Positions 17,014 through 25,665 of a stretch of DNA of 64,000 nucleotides are shown here, in pieces (positions within the stretch are counted from its first letter, which is position 1; each line of letters begins with the position of its first letter). The position numbers and the translations under genes are program-made. The notes under the pieces were generated by a model. That model saw only the letters and a program-made list of their open reading frames with translations, did no database searches and was not told the DNA's origin. The stretch is from Streptomyces nitrosporeus (lineage in GTDB: Bacteria; Actinomycetota; Actinomycetes; Streptomycetales; Streptomycetaceae): assembly GCF_008704555.1 (NCBI RefSeq), contig NZ_CP023702.1, positions 5,804,001 through 5,868,000 on the forward strand, given 5' to 3'.

Positions 17014-18294
17014 GTGGAACGCGTGGACCGTTGCGTCGTCCTGGTGGACGCCGGTTACCTGCTGGGTGCGGCCGCGAGTCTGCTGGCCGGGGAGCCCGCC
17101 CGTTCCCGCATCACCGTCGATCACGCGGCCCTGATCCAGGGCCTGCGCGAGCGCGCCGAGGCCGATACGGAACAACCCCTGCTCCGCATCTACTGGTTCG
17201 ACGGCGCGCCCGACCGCGTACCGCAGCCCGAGCACCGGCGGCTGCGCGTGATGCCGCGGGTGACGGTCCGGCTCGGCGCCCTGACCCGCAGCGACGGGCG
17301 GTGGGCGCAGAAGGGCGTCGACGCCGCGATGCACGCCGAACTCACCGAACTGGCCAGGAACCGCGCCTGCTCCGACGTGGTGCTGGTGACCGGCGACGGG
17401 GACCTGCTGCCCGGACTGATGTCCGCCAAGGAACACGGGGTGGCCGTCCACCTCTGGGCGGTCCAGGCCGCCGACGGCGACTACAACCAGTCCGAGGACC
17501 TGGTCGCCGAGGCCGACGAACGGCGGGTGCTGGACCGGGCCTGGATCACCAAGGCGGTCCGGGCCAAGGACATCGGGGGCGTGTGCGCCCCCACGCCCGC
17601 ACCGCGCCCCGAGATCGCCGCGATCCTCTCCGCCCCGCTGCCCGAGGCCGCCCTGGCCGCCTCGGCCGAGCGGGCCTCCGAGGCCCAGGCAGCCGCGGCC
17701 CGCAACGGCTCCGCCGAGCCGGCCGCACGCGCACGGACCGCCCCACCGCAGCCCCCCGCCCCCGGCGGCAAGGGCGGCGTCCCCACGCCCAAGGACCTGG
17801 CGGGCCTGCGCGCCCCGGCCGAGCGCGTCGCCGCCCCCGCCGGCCAGCCGCCGGCCGCCAACGCCACCCTGCGCTGGTCCTCGGACCGGGGCTGGGTGGA
17901 ACGCGGCGGACCGCTCGGCGAGCCGCCCGAGACGGCCTCCCTGCCCACTCTGGCCCAGCTCACCAGCGCCGAACAGCGCTGGGCCGACCGGGAGGAGGAC
18001 ATCACCACCGTCGGCGGCGACCCCTTCGAGGTCGGCCAGGTCTTCGCCCGGCGCTGGATGGAGCGCCTCCAGGAGACGGCCCTCCTGCAGAAGCTCTCCA
18101 CCATGTACCCGCGCATCCCGCACCGCATCGACGGCGAACTGCTGCGGTACGCCGCCCGGTTCGGCCTGCTCGCACACAAGGACGACCAGATCGACGAGCA
18201 CGACCGGTACGCGATCCGGGCGGGCTTCTGGCGCGAGATCGACGTGACGACCGCCGCCGGACACCTCCCGCTGGGGGAGCAGGGAGTGTCCTGA
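17014..18294 (+). CDS. NYN (PIN-like) domain protein, putative ribonuclease
   Basis: 426 residues. The N-terminal NYN domain (residues 1-170) has DRCVVLVDAGYLLG, RIYWFDGAPD and DVVLVTGDGDLLPGL, placing the conserved acidic residues of PIN-like metal-dependent RNases. An Ala/Pro-rich linker of about 100 residues follows. A C-terminal helical region (ARRWMERLQE...YPRIPHRIDGELLRYAARFG) resembles the winged-helix partners often attached to NYN domains. GTG 17014 (MERVDRC...) was chosen over GTG 17023; GGAAG precedes both. Monocistronic as far as can be seen. The RNA target is unknown. Confidence 0.85.
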   Translation: MERVDRCVVLVDAGYLLGAAASLLAGEPARSRITVDHAALIQGLRERAEADTEQPLLRIYWFDGAPDRVPQPEHRRLRVMPRVTVRLGALTRSDGRWAQKGVDAAMHAELTELARNRACSDVVLVTGDGDLLPGLMSAKEHGVAVHLWAVQAADGDYNQSEDLVAEADERRVLDRAWITKAVRAKDIGGVCAPTPAPRPEIAAILSAPLPEAALAASAERASEAQAAAARNGSAEPAARARTAPPQPPAPGGKGGVPTPKDLAGLRAPAERVAAPAGQPPAANATLRWSSDRGWVERGGPLGEPPETASLPTLAQLTSAEQRWADREEDITTVGGDPFEVGQVFARRWMERLQETALLQKLSTMYPRIPHRIDGELLRYAARFGLLAHKDDQIDEHDRYAIRAGFWREIDVTTAAGHLPLGEQGVS

Positions 18295-18390
18295 GAGCGG
18301 CGCCGTCCCCCCGGAGAGCGGGCCCGGCGGCGCGGCACTGTCCGGACCCGGACGCGATCCGGGGCGCCCGACCCCGTACCCTCGTACCTC

Positions 18391-19416
18391 GTGAGTACGG
18401 GCGCAGCGCAGGCACAGACGCAGAACCGGACCGTGTGCGCGGTACGTGATCTGGTCAGGACCTACCCCGCCGTGCGCGGGCGACGCGGCCGGCCCGCCAC
18501 TCCCGAGGTGCGCGCCACCGACGGGATCAGCCTCGACGTCCGGCGCGGCGAGATCTTCGGGCTGCTCGGACCGAACGGCGCCGGCAAGTCCACCCTCGTA
18601 CGCCAGCTCACCGGCCTGATGCGGCCCGATTCCGGCAGTGTGGAGGTGCTGGGGCACGATCTGGTGCGCCACCCCGAGCGGGCCTCCCGGCTCATCGGCT
18701 ACCTCGGCCAGGAGTCCACCGCGCTCGACGAACTGACCGTCTCCCTGGCCGCCGAGACCACCGGGCGGCTGCGCGGACTGCCGGTCGGCGAGGCGCGGGC
18801 CGCGCGGGACGAGGTCCTGGAGGAACTGGGACTGACCGAACTCGCCGGGCGGCCCCTGAAGAAGCTGTCCGGAGGCCAGCGGCGGCTGGCGTGCTTCGCC
18901 GCCGCACTCGTCGGTGAGCGCCCCGTCCTCGTCCTCGACGAGCCGACGACCGGGATGGACCCGGTCGCCCGGCGGGCCGTGTGGTCCGCCGTCGACCGGC
19001 GGCGCGCCCGGCACGGAACGACCGTCCTGCTGGTGACCCACAACGTGATCGAGGCCGAGACCGTCCTGGACCGGGTCGCCGTCATGGAGCGGGGCAAGGT
19101 CATCGCCTGCGACACGCCGACCGGCCTCAAGGAGCGGGTCGCGGGCGAGGTCCGGGTGGAGCTCGTGTGGCGGGAACGGGCGCCGCTGGACGTCCCCGAG
19201 GTCGCCGCGCTCCGCGCGTCGGCCCAGGAGTCGGGCCGCCGGTGGGTGCTGCGGCTGGGCCCCGACGAGGCGCGGGCGGCGGTCGCCGCGGTGACCGGCG
19301 GGGCGGCCTTCTCCGCGCTGGACGACTTCACGCTGGCCACCCCCAGCCTGGAGGACGTCTACCTGGCACTCGGCGGGGACGCGTCCGGAGCCGCCGGGGG
19401 ACTGGTGAAGGCGTGA
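18391..19416 (+). CDS. ABC exporter ATP-binding protein (ABC-2 type, DrrA/CcmA-like)
   Basis: 341-residue ATPase with Walker A GPNGAGKST, signature LSGGQRRL, Walker B VLVLDEPTTGMD and H-loop VTHNVIEAE. A C-terminal about 100-residue extension is typical of drug- or lipid-exporter ATPases. It has an SD-less GTG at 18391 with TACCCT at 18377-18382, 8 nt upstream, suggesting leaderless transcription. The permease gene follows after 37 bp, forming a two-gene exporter. The substrate is not deducible; neighbours give no biosynthetic context. Confidence 0.93.
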   Translation: MSTGAAQAQTQNRTVCAVRDLVRTYPAVRGRRGRPATPEVRATDGISLDVRRGEIFGLLGPNGAGKSTLVRQLTGLMRPDSGSVEVLGHDLVRHPERASRLIGYLGQESTALDELTVSLAAETTGRLRGLPVGEARAARDEVLEELGLTELAGRPLKKLSGGQRRLACFAAALVGERPVLVLDEPTTGMDPVARRAVWSAVDRRRARHGTTVLLVTHNVIEAETVLDRVAVMERGKVIACDTPTGLKERVAGEVRVELVWRERAPLDVPEVAALRASAQESGRRWVLRLGPDEARAAVAAVTGGAAFSALDDFTLATPSLEDVYLALGGDASGAAGGLVKA

Positions 19417-19453
19417 ACATCAACCGTGTGAAGACGAAGGGGAGCAGCGCCAG

Positions 19454-20302
19454 GTGACGAGCACCGTTTCCGCCCAGGCCGCACAAGGGGCGGACGGCCA
19501 CCCGGCCCGTCCCGCCGGCCGGCCCGGCCACCCCGGTCCGGCCACCCCGGCGCCGCTCGCCCCGCGGGCCGGACTGCTGCCCTCGATGGCGGCGGTCTAC
19601 CGGGCGCAGCTGTCACGGGCGAGGGTGGCCCGGATCCCGCTGCTGTTCGTCGCGACCTTCCAGTCCGTCGGGATCATGGTGCTGATGCGCGGGGTCGTCG
19701 ACGGCGGTTCCGAGGCGCGGGCCGTGGTCGCCGGCTCCAGCGTGCTGGTCGTGGCCTTCGTCGCGCTCAACCTGCTCGCGCAGTACTTCGGCCAGCTCCG
19801 GGCGAGCGGCGGCCTCGACCACTACGCCACCCTGCCGGTACCGCCGGCCGCGGTGGTGCTGGGGGCGGCCGGCGCGTACGCCTCCTTCACCGTGCCCGGG
19901 ACGATCGTCACCGCGGTGGCGGGGAGCGTGCTCTTCGGGCTGCCGCTGACGCATCTGTGGGTGCTCGTCGCCGTCATCCCGCTGTCCGGGGCCGCGCTCT
20001 CCGGCCTCGGGGCGGCCTGCGGGCTGCTGGCCCCCCGGGCCGAGCTGGCGACGCTGCTGGGGCAGCTGGGCATGTCCGCGGCGCTGCTGCTGGGTGTGCT
20101 GCCGGCCGAGCGGCTGCCCGGCCCGGTGGGCTGGGCGCGGGACCTGCTGCCGTCGACGTACGGGGTGGAGGCTCTCGCCCGGTCCTTCGACGAGCGCCCC
20201 GACTGGGCGGTCGTGGGGATCGACCTCGGGGTGTGCGCGGCGGTGGGCGTGCTGTCGCTGGCGGTGGCCACCTGGGCGTACCGGCGGGCCGCGGTGCGCT
20301 GA
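19454..20302 (+). CDS. ABC-2-type transporter permease
   Basis: 282-residue membrane partner of the preceding ATPase. A Pro/Ala-rich cytoplasmic N-terminus of about 45 residues precedes six hydrophobic segments (for example IPLLFVATFQSVGIMVLM, ATLLGQLGMSAALLLGVL). GTG 19454 has GAAGGGGAG upstream. The late LPSTYGVEALARSF block is typical of ABC-2 permeases. The export role is inferred from the pairing. Confidence 0.88.
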   Translation: MTSTVSAQAAQGADGHPARPAGRPGHPGPATPAPLAPRAGLLPSMAAVYRAQLSRARVARIPLLFVATFQSVGIMVLMRGVVDGGSEARAVVAGSSVLVVAFVALNLLAQYFGQLRASGGLDHYATLPVPPAAVVLGAAGAYASFTVPGTIVTAVAGSVLFGLPLTHLWVLVAVIPLSGAALSGLGAACGLLAPRAELATLLGQLGMSAALLLGVLPAERLPGPVGWARDLLPSTYGVEALARSFDERPDWAVVGIDLGVCAAVGVLSLAVATWAYRRAAVR

Positions 20303-20304
20303 GG

Positions 20305-20394
20305 ACCCGGCCGCGTGCCCGGGGCGTACGGCCAGTGGTCCGTCATCGGCGCCACGTCGGGCTCGACCCGGCCGCGTACCCGGGGCGCACGGCC
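20305..20394 (+). repeat. 29-bp direct repeat after the ABC permease
   Basis: Copies at 20305-20333 and 20366-20394 differ at two positions; the shared core runs ACCCGGCCGCGT then CCCGGGGCG then ACGGCC. Their starts are 61 bp apart. They occupy most of the 183-bp gap between the permease stop and the DUF2567 start. Origin (slippage or binding sites) unknown. Confidence 0.75.
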
Positions 20395-20485
20395 GGAGCG
20401 TGCCCCCGGCCCGGCCGGTCCGGGGGCCGTCGGGATGCCGAGGTCCGGTGCGGCGGCGGCCGGGGCGGCCTGGCACGATGGCACG

Positions 20486-21247
20486 GTGAACGCACCGTCG
20501 ACGCCGCCGCACCAGCCCGATCCCCACGACCCGTGGCAGGCTCCGCCGTCCGGGGCCCGTCCCGTGGCCGGCCTGCTGCCGCCGGACGCGGCCGAGCGCC
20601 GTGCGGAACTCGTCCAGGGCGCGGTGACCGCCCTGCTGCTGACCTGCGCCGGTCTGGTGCTCGGCCTGCTCTGGCTGTGGCTCGCCCCGCGGGTTCCGCT
20701 GGTCTCCGACGACACGGCCGTGTTCCTGAAGGACAGCGAGGGCGAACAGGCCATCGGGGCCGACGGCACCTTCGTGCTGCTGGCCCTCGCCTTCGGCCTG
20801 GTGTCCGCCGTGGCGGTCTTCCTCCTCCGCAGGCGCGGCGGCGTCCCGCTGGTGGCCGGCCTCGCCCTGGGCGGGGTGCTCGGCTCGCTGCTCGCCTGGG
20901 GCGTCGGGACCTGGTTCGGTCCCACGTCGGACGTGGTGGCCCACGCCAGGGAGGCCGGCAAGGGCGTGACCTTCGACGCCCCGCTGGAACTGCACGCGGT
21001 CGGTGCGGCGGTGCTGGCCTGGCCGGTCGCGGCGATGATCGTGCACCTCGCGCTGACCGGACTGTTCGGGCCGAGGGACCCCGAGCCGGAGTGGGAGCCG
21101 TTCGGCGGCCCCGGCAGCGCGTCCGCCGGCCCCGGGTCCGGGCCGGCGGACGGTACGGGCACGGGGGACGGGCCGGCGGCAGGGCCCGCCGGGTCCCCGG
21201 GGGCGGGCGGGGCCGCGGGGGCGGGCGGGTGGCCCGAGCGGCCGTAG
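20486..21247 (+). CDS. DUF2567 membrane protein
   Basis: 253 residues with four predicted membrane helices (LVQGAVTALLLTCAGLVLGL; LALAFGLVSAVAVFLL; GLALGGVLGSLLAWGVG; GAAVLAWPVAAMIVHLALT). The extracytoplasmic loop VSDDTAVFLKDSEGEQA is a family hallmark as I recall it. The C-terminal 50 residues are Gly/Ala/Pro-rich and disordered. GTG 20486 was chosen because CACGAT lies 6 nt upstream as a leaderless -10 and sequence further upstream is the repeat region. Function unknown. Confidence 0.8.
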   Translation: MNAPSTPPHQPDPHDPWQAPPSGARPVAGLLPPDAAERRAELVQGAVTALLLTCAGLVLGLLWLWLAPRVPLVSDDTAVFLKDSEGEQAIGADGTFVLLALAFGLVSAVAVFLLRRRGGVPLVAGLALGGVLGSLLAWGVGTWFGPTSDVVAHAREAGKGVTFDAPLELHAVGAAVLAWPVAAMIVHLALTGLFGPRDPEPEWEPFGGPGSASAGPGSGPADGTGTGDGPAAGPAGSPGAGGAAGAGGWPERP

Positions 21248-21281
21248 ACCGGGCGCCCGGGGTCGCGGGAGCGGGCAGCCC

Positions 21282-21779
21282 TCAGGCGCGGCCGATGGGC
21301 GCCAGGACGGCCCGGGTGAGCGCGGCCAGGTCGGCGGGGGCGAGTTCGACCTCCAGGCCCCGGCGGCCCGCCGAGACGCAGACCGTGGCGTGGCCGTCCG
21401 CCGAGGAGTCGAGCACCGTGCGCAGGCTCTTGCGCTGGCCGAGCGGGGAGATGCCGCCCCGGACGTAGCCCGTGGTCCGCTCCGCCGCCGCGGGGTCCGC
21501 CATCGCGGCCCGCTTGCCGCCCACCGCCGACGCCAGGGCCTTCAGGTCCAGCGAACCGGCCACCGGCACCACCGCGACGACCAGCTCGCCGTCCACGTCG
21601 GCCACCAGGGTCTTGAAGACCCGGTCCGGGGAGACGCCGAGCGCCTCGGCCGCCTCCTCGCCGTAGGACGCGGACGCGGGGTCGTGGTCGTAGGAGTGGA
21701 CGGTGAACGCGGTACCCGCCGCGGTCAGCGCGACCGTCGCCGGGGTACCGCCCTGCTGCTTCTTCGTCTTCTTCGCCAT
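21282..21779 (-). CDS. ybaK: Cys-tRNA(Pro)/Cys-tRNA deacylase YbaK/EbsC family
   Basis: 165-residue trans-editing enzyme that hydrolyses Cys-tRNA-Pro. The YbaK fold is evident: SYGEEAAEALGVSPDRVFKT with the expected active-site Lys, then VVPVAGSLDLKALA, GYVRGGISPLGQRK and VCVSAGRRGLEVELAP. Full length for the family. It is the last gene of a minus-strand set, 10 bp after the Lon-N gene. Confidence 0.94.
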   Translation of the reverse strand: MAKKTKKQQGGTPATVALTAAGTAFTVHSYDHDPASASYGEEAAEALGVSPDRVFKTLVADVDGELVVAVVPVAGSLDLKALASAVGGKRAAMADPAAAERTTGYVRGGISPLGQRKSLRTVLDSSADGHATVCVSAGRRGLEVELAPADLAALTRAVLAPIGRA

Positions 21780-21789
21780 GGGGCCGGTC

Positions 21790-22578
21790 TCAGTTGGGGT
21801 GGGTGGGGGAGCGGGTCAGGTCGACGGCCGGCAGCGACGGGAGGTGCCGGATCAGCGCGGTCTCCCCGCGCAGCAGGGCCAGTTCCTCACGCAGCCGCGT
21901 GGCGGCGTCCGGCGCCTGGAGCAGCCGCTGCTTCACCGGGACGTCCAGGACGGTCGCGGCCGCCACGAGGTAGGAGACCACCAGCGGGTCGTCCGGAAGT
22001 TCCGCACCGGTGGTCAGAGAACGCTCGTCGGCCCCGGCGAGCCGCTTCCGGTAGCTGCGGAAGGCCCGCAGGACGCTCTCGGCGAGGGCCCGCGTCTCGT
22101 CGTCCGCCCGCTTCGCGCCGGCCTCGTCACCCTCCCCGGTGCCCGGGTCCTCCGGGACCTCCTCGACCTCGGCGGTCAGGAACGGCCCGCCCGCGTCGAC
22201 CGAGAGCAGCCTGACCCGGGTGGTGCCGGTCGCCAGGACCTCGTAGCTGCCGTCGGCCCGCTCCCTGATCTTGGCGGCGTCGGCGACACAGCCCATCCGG
22301 TGGAAGGACTGGACCGGATCGGGGCCGAAGCCCTCCCCCGGGGCGCGGCCGGCGGGGTCCGGAGCCGGGGCGGAGCCCGGCATCCCGGTGCCCGTGAGGG
22401 CCGTCTCACGGCCGTCGCGGATCGCGACCACCACGAAGCGGCGCGGTTCGTCCGCGTCGGCCCCGGCGAGTTCGCGCATCATGGCGCGATAACGCTCCTC
22501 GAAGACGTCGAGAGGGAGCACGAGGCCGGGGAACAGCACCGCGTTCAGCGGGAAGAGGGGCAGGCGAGCGGTGGTCAC
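21790..22578 (-). CDS. Lon N-terminal (substrate-binding) domain protein
   Basis: 262 residues comprising only the LON/PUA-like substrate-recognition domain, without AAA+ or protease domains. It opens with LPLFPLNAVLFPGLVLPL and continues FEERYRAMM, then FHRMGCVADAAKIRE, and LLQAPDAATRLREELALL at the end. Such stand-alone proteins are common in actinobacteria; their role is unsettled. The GTG at 22578 lies 5 bp beyond the upstream stop, so coupling is likely. An acidic insertion (EDPGTGEGDEAGAKRADDE) is in the middle. Confidence 0.88.
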   Translation of the reverse strand: MTTARLPLFPLNAVLFPGLVLPLDVFEERYRAMMRELAGADADEPRRFVVVAIRDGRETALTGTGMPGSAPAPDPAGRAPGEGFGPDPVQSFHRMGCVADAAKIRERADGSYEVLATGTTRVRLLSVDAGGPFLTAEVEEVPEDPGTGEGDEAGAKRADDETRALAESVLRAFRSYRKRLAGADERSLTTGAELPDDPLVVSYLVAAATVLDVPVKQRLLQAPDAATRLREELALLRGETALIRHLPSLPAVDLTRSPTHPN

Positions 22579-22583
22579 AGCGC

Positions 22584-23615
22584 TCAAGCGTAATGGCCGC
22601 GCGGCGCGCCGTGTCCGAACCGCCCGCGGGCCGGCGCCCAGGAGGCCGCTTCGAGGCGTACCGCCGCCCTGGCGTCCAGGAACCCGCCCAGCGCGTCGTC
22701 GGCCAGGAACGCCCAGGGGAAGGACGTGGCGTACGGCCCGATCAGCCGGAACTGCTCCAGGGCGTCGGCGGTCCTGCCCCGTGCGGACAGGACGCAGGCC
22801 AGGAGGTTGCGGACCTCGGCCGGCCAGGGGTCGCCGGCGGGAAACCCCGCGGACAGCCGGATCGCCGCGTCCGCTGCCGCGTCGATCCGGTCCTCCCGCA
22901 CCGAGGACGCCCGCCCGGCCGCCACGGGGTCGCTGAGCAGCGCGAACGCGGCCCGCACGGGCAGCGCCTGCACCAGGGAGTCGGCGGCCGCGTCCTCGGC
23001 CGCCCGTTCGGCGAAGTCGAAGCACTCGCGGTGCGAGCCGTACCAGGCGGCCGAGAGGTACTGGAGCGCGGCGACGTGGCAGCCGTAGTGGTGCCGGGAA
23101 CGCGTCAGGGCCTCCTCCCACAGGACCTCGAACACGGTGTGCGGGGCACGCGTGCCCCGGGCGTGGTCGAGGGCGAGCCGCCACGGCACCGGGTCACGGG
23201 GTTCGGCGTCGGCGGCCGCCGTGACCATCGGCCCCACCTCGCGCAGGAGTTCCGCCTGCGCGGGGGAGGCCCAGGCCCGCCGCACGGCCAGCTGCGCCTT
23301 GACGAGCAGGGCGTCGGGGTCGCCCGGGGCGGCGGACAGCCACTCGGTCAGCCAGCCGTCGCGGCTGTCGGCGAACGCCGCCAGCCGGGTCAGGAAGCGG
23401 TCGCGGATCTCCCAGTCGGCGGCCTCCCGGGTCGCGGCGAGGAGCTCGGCCGCGGGCCCGAACTCTCCCAGGGCCGCCGCCACCAGCGCGGGTGAGAGCC
23501 GCTCCTCGGGGGCGTCGAGCAGTACCGCGTCGTCGGCGGTCAGCCCGGCCGAAGGCACCGGGCGGCCATGCCGGGACGCGCGCGCGGAGCTCAGCAGTGC
23601 ACGAAGGAATGCCAT
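22584..23615 (-). CDS. Unrecognised all-helical (TPR-like) protein
   Basis: 343 residues, Ala-rich and predicted almost entirely helical, with repeated helix-turn-helix units such as EEALTRSRHHYGCHVAALQY and NLLACVLSARGRTADALEQF that resemble degenerate TPRs. There is no signal peptide, cysteine cluster or catalytic motif. Start ATG 23615 (MAFLRALL) is a choice; ATG 23627 is in frame and neither has a good SD. First gene of the Lon-N/YbaK group. It may be a scaffold; I cannot assign a family. Confidence 0.75.
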   Translation of the reverse strand: MAFLRALLSSARASRHGRPVPSAGLTADDAVLLDAPEERLSPALVAAALGEFGPAAELLAATREAADWEIRDRFLTRLAAFADSRDGWLTEWLSAAPGDPDALLVKAQLAVRRAWASPAQAELLREVGPMVTAAADAEPRDPVPWRLALDHARGTRAPHTVFEVLWEEALTRSRHHYGCHVAALQYLSAAWYGSHRECFDFAERAAEDAAADSLVQALPVRAAFALLSDPVAAGRASSVREDRIDAAADAAIRLSAGFPAGDPWPAEVRNLLACVLSARGRTADALEQFRLIGPYATSFPWAFLADDALGGFLDARAAVRLEAASWAPARGRFGHGAPRGHYA

Positions 23616-23699
23616 GGTGCAGACCATTGAAAAGCGCTGGTCCGGGCGGCGCCAGGGGAGCCCTGTGAATCTTCTGTGGCGAGTGGGAGGGTTGTACCG

Positions 23700-23895
23700 G
23701 AGAAGTTCAAGACACGGCAAAGGAAACGGGCCGGCGGCCCGGGCCGGGTCCGGGGCCGGCGGTCCAGGCCGGGGTCCGGGTCCGGCGGTCCGCAGAGGCC
23801 GCCGGCGCCCGGAGGGGCGGGCAGGTCCCCGGAGGGCCGGACGGGCCTCCGGAGGGGCGGGCCGGACGGGCCCCGCCCCCGCGGCGGGGGCGCCC
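23700..23895. repeat. Low-complexity G/C-skewed intergenic region
   Basis: The 287-bp gap between two minus-strand genes holds runs of GGCC/CCGG with repeated GGGTCCGG, CGGAGGGGCGGGC (twice) and CCGGACGGGCC (twice). Many G-tracts lie on one strand, allowing G-quadruplex or hairpin formation. A GC-rich stem next to the stop at 23903 may terminate the upstream gene. No gene is supported here. Confidence 0.6.
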
Positions 23896-23902
23896 GGCGC
23901 GG

Positions 23903-25504
23903 TCAGCCCCGGCGCAGCAGCCGCGAGGCCCCGGCCGCCACCGTGGTGGCCAGTATCCACCCCAGCAGTACGAGGACGGCCGCCCCCCACTGCCAGCTGC
24001 CCTCCATCCGCCAGTAGCCGTCCTGGCCGAGATTGATCACCGGCACCAGCAGGTCCAGCGCGTACAGCGCCGGGTTCCACAGCGGATGCTCGTCCTGCTT
24101 GATCGCCGAGGGCCGGTACTGCGAGAAGGCCACCGCCCCCGCCGCCCACAGCACCGCCATCCACACCAGGGCCCGCCCCGGCCGGTAGCCGTACGCCACC
24201 GCCCAGTCCTGGAGGTACCCCCACATCCGCCCCGCCATCGGCAGGGTCTCCCGCCGCCGGCGCTGCTTGGCCAGCAGCACCTCCCGGGCGTCGGCGTCCT
24301 CCCCGCAGCTGCGCAGCACCGTCGCCAGGCGCTCGTACGGTTCCGGTACGTACTCCGGGGTGGCGGCCAGCACCCACTCCAGGCGGCGGGAGAGCGGGAA
24401 GTGGCCGTACGGGACGAGGTTCTCGTACACGAAGCCGCTCATGGCCAGCCCGCCCGGGCCCGGCCAGCTGGTCGAGACGTCGATCAGCGTCACGACCTTC
24501 GCGCCGTTCAGCACGACGCGGCCCTCCTCCGGGCGCTCCAGGTTGAACCGCAGCTCCGGCACGACGATCCGGCGCAGCGACAGCTCCTCCTGGCCCGCCA
24601 GTACGAACCGGGCCTTGTGCAGGTCGACCGCGTCCCCGAACCGCCCGTCATCCAGCCGCGCCGCCCCCCTGCACTCGAAGACCTGGGAGCGGGTCCCGGG
24701 GGCCGGCCCGGCGCCGCGGGCGATACCGAACGGGGGAGTGGCGCCCTGGTACCCGGTGTCGACGCTCACCCACGCCTCGCTCAGGTAGAGCGTGCGCTCC
24801 ACGGTCAGCTGCGGGGCGTTCAGCGCCCGCCGCCCGTCCGTGGCGCGCAGCCGGCTGCCGCGCAGGCTCAGCGACCCGCCGACGGTGGCCCCGCGCAGAC
24901 TCAGCTCGCCCCGGGTCTCGACCATCTCGGCCTGGAGGTCCTGCGCCACCGTCATCCCGTCGCCGACGAAGGCGCGGCCCCGCCGGTCGGGCCCCACGGA
25001 GAGCTGGCTGATCAGCAGGTCCGTGCCGATCTGGGCGTCGGTCAGCCTGATGCCCCGGTCGATCCGGCAGCGCGGCAGATGGAGATCGCCCTCCGTGCGC
25101 AGCCGGGCCGCGTCCAGCCGCGGGATCACACAGCCCGCCATCCGCAGCGTGGTGAAGTGGCACTCGGGCAGCACGACCTCCTGCTCGAAGCGGCACCCCG
25201 TCAGCTCGACGTACGGCGACACCCGGCCGCCCGCCAGATCCAGCTTCCCCGTGATCCGTACGCCCCGGAGCTTCAGCGCCGCCACCCGGCCCGGCCGCGC
25301 GGGCGGGCCGTCCAGCAGCAGGCGCGCCACCGTCCGCGCGCCCACGCTGCGCTCGGGGCCCCAGACGTGCGGGGCGAACGGGTCGTCGCGCACCGGGTCG
25401 CGGGAGCGCAGATCGTATGTCGTGCCGTTCCGGAAGGACTGCCACATGCCCAGTTCCGCGGCGCTGAGCCCGTCCGGGATCTGGCCGTCGTGCGGTTCGG
25501 TCAC
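23903..25504 (-). CDS. Beta-solenoid protein with C-terminal membrane anchor
   Basis: 533 residues. After a short N-terminal region, residues about 60-370 are built of roughly 20-residue units with alternating Leu/Val and charged positions (LKLRGVRITGKLDLAGG, CRFEQEVVLPECHFTTLRMA, LSLRGATVGGSLSLRGSRL), typical of a right-handed beta-solenoid resembling pentapeptide-repeat or bactofilin folds. A helical linker precedes two C-terminal membrane helices (ALVWMAVLWAAGAVAF; AAVLVLLGWILATTVAAG). Homologues are often labelled membrane-associated oxidoreductase, but no cofactor motif is visible. Possible cytoskeletal or scaffold role is inference. Divergent from hisD. Confidence 0.8.
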   Translation of the reverse strand: MTEPHDGQIPDGLSAAELGMWQSFRNGTTYDLRSRDPVRDDPFAPHVWGPERSVGARTVARLLLDGPPARPGRVAALKLRGVRITGKLDLAGGRVSPYVELTGCRFEQEVVLPECHFTTLRMAGCVIPRLDAARLRTEGDLHLPRCRIDRGIRLTDAQIGTDLLISQLSVGPDRRGRAFVGDGMTVAQDLQAEMVETRGELSLRGATVGGSLSLRGSRLRATDGRRALNAPQLTVERTLYLSEAWVSVDTGYQGATPPFGIARGAGPAPGTRSQVFECRGAARLDDGRFGDAVDLHKARFVLAGQEELSLRRIVVPELRFNLERPEEGRVVLNGAKVVTLIDVSTSWPGPGGLAMSGFVYENLVPYGHFPLSRRLEWVLAATPEYVPEPYERLATVLRSCGEDADAREVLLAKQRRRRETLPMAGRMWGYLQDWAVAYGYRPGRALVWMAVLWAAGAVAFSQYRPSAIKQDEHPLWNPALYALDLLVPVINLGQDGYWRMEGSWQWGAAVLVLLGWILATTVAAGASRLLRRG

Positions 25505-25585
25505 TGCCTCACCTCCGCCGCGCGCGGATCGGCCCGCGCCTCGTACAGTCGTTCTTCCCGTTCCGTGACCATGTGAAAGCTAACG

Positions 25586-25625
25586 GTCACCTGTGACAGC
25601 CGGGACGTGTATCAGCCAGTGATAC
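25586..25625. promoter_or_regulatory. Two palindromes upstream of the his operon
   Basis: GTCAC-CT-GTGAC (25586-25597) and GTATCA-GCCAG-TGATAC (25609-25625) are perfect palindromes 11 bp apart, in the 161-bp gap between the divergent solenoid gene and hisD. The second ends 28 bp before the putative -10 (GAGAAT, 25654-25659) and is well placed for an operator. The binding proteins are unknown. Confidence 0.5.
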
Positions 25626-25665
25626 GGGCGGCCGGGTGCCGTGGGCGGTCTGAGAGAATTGGTGT

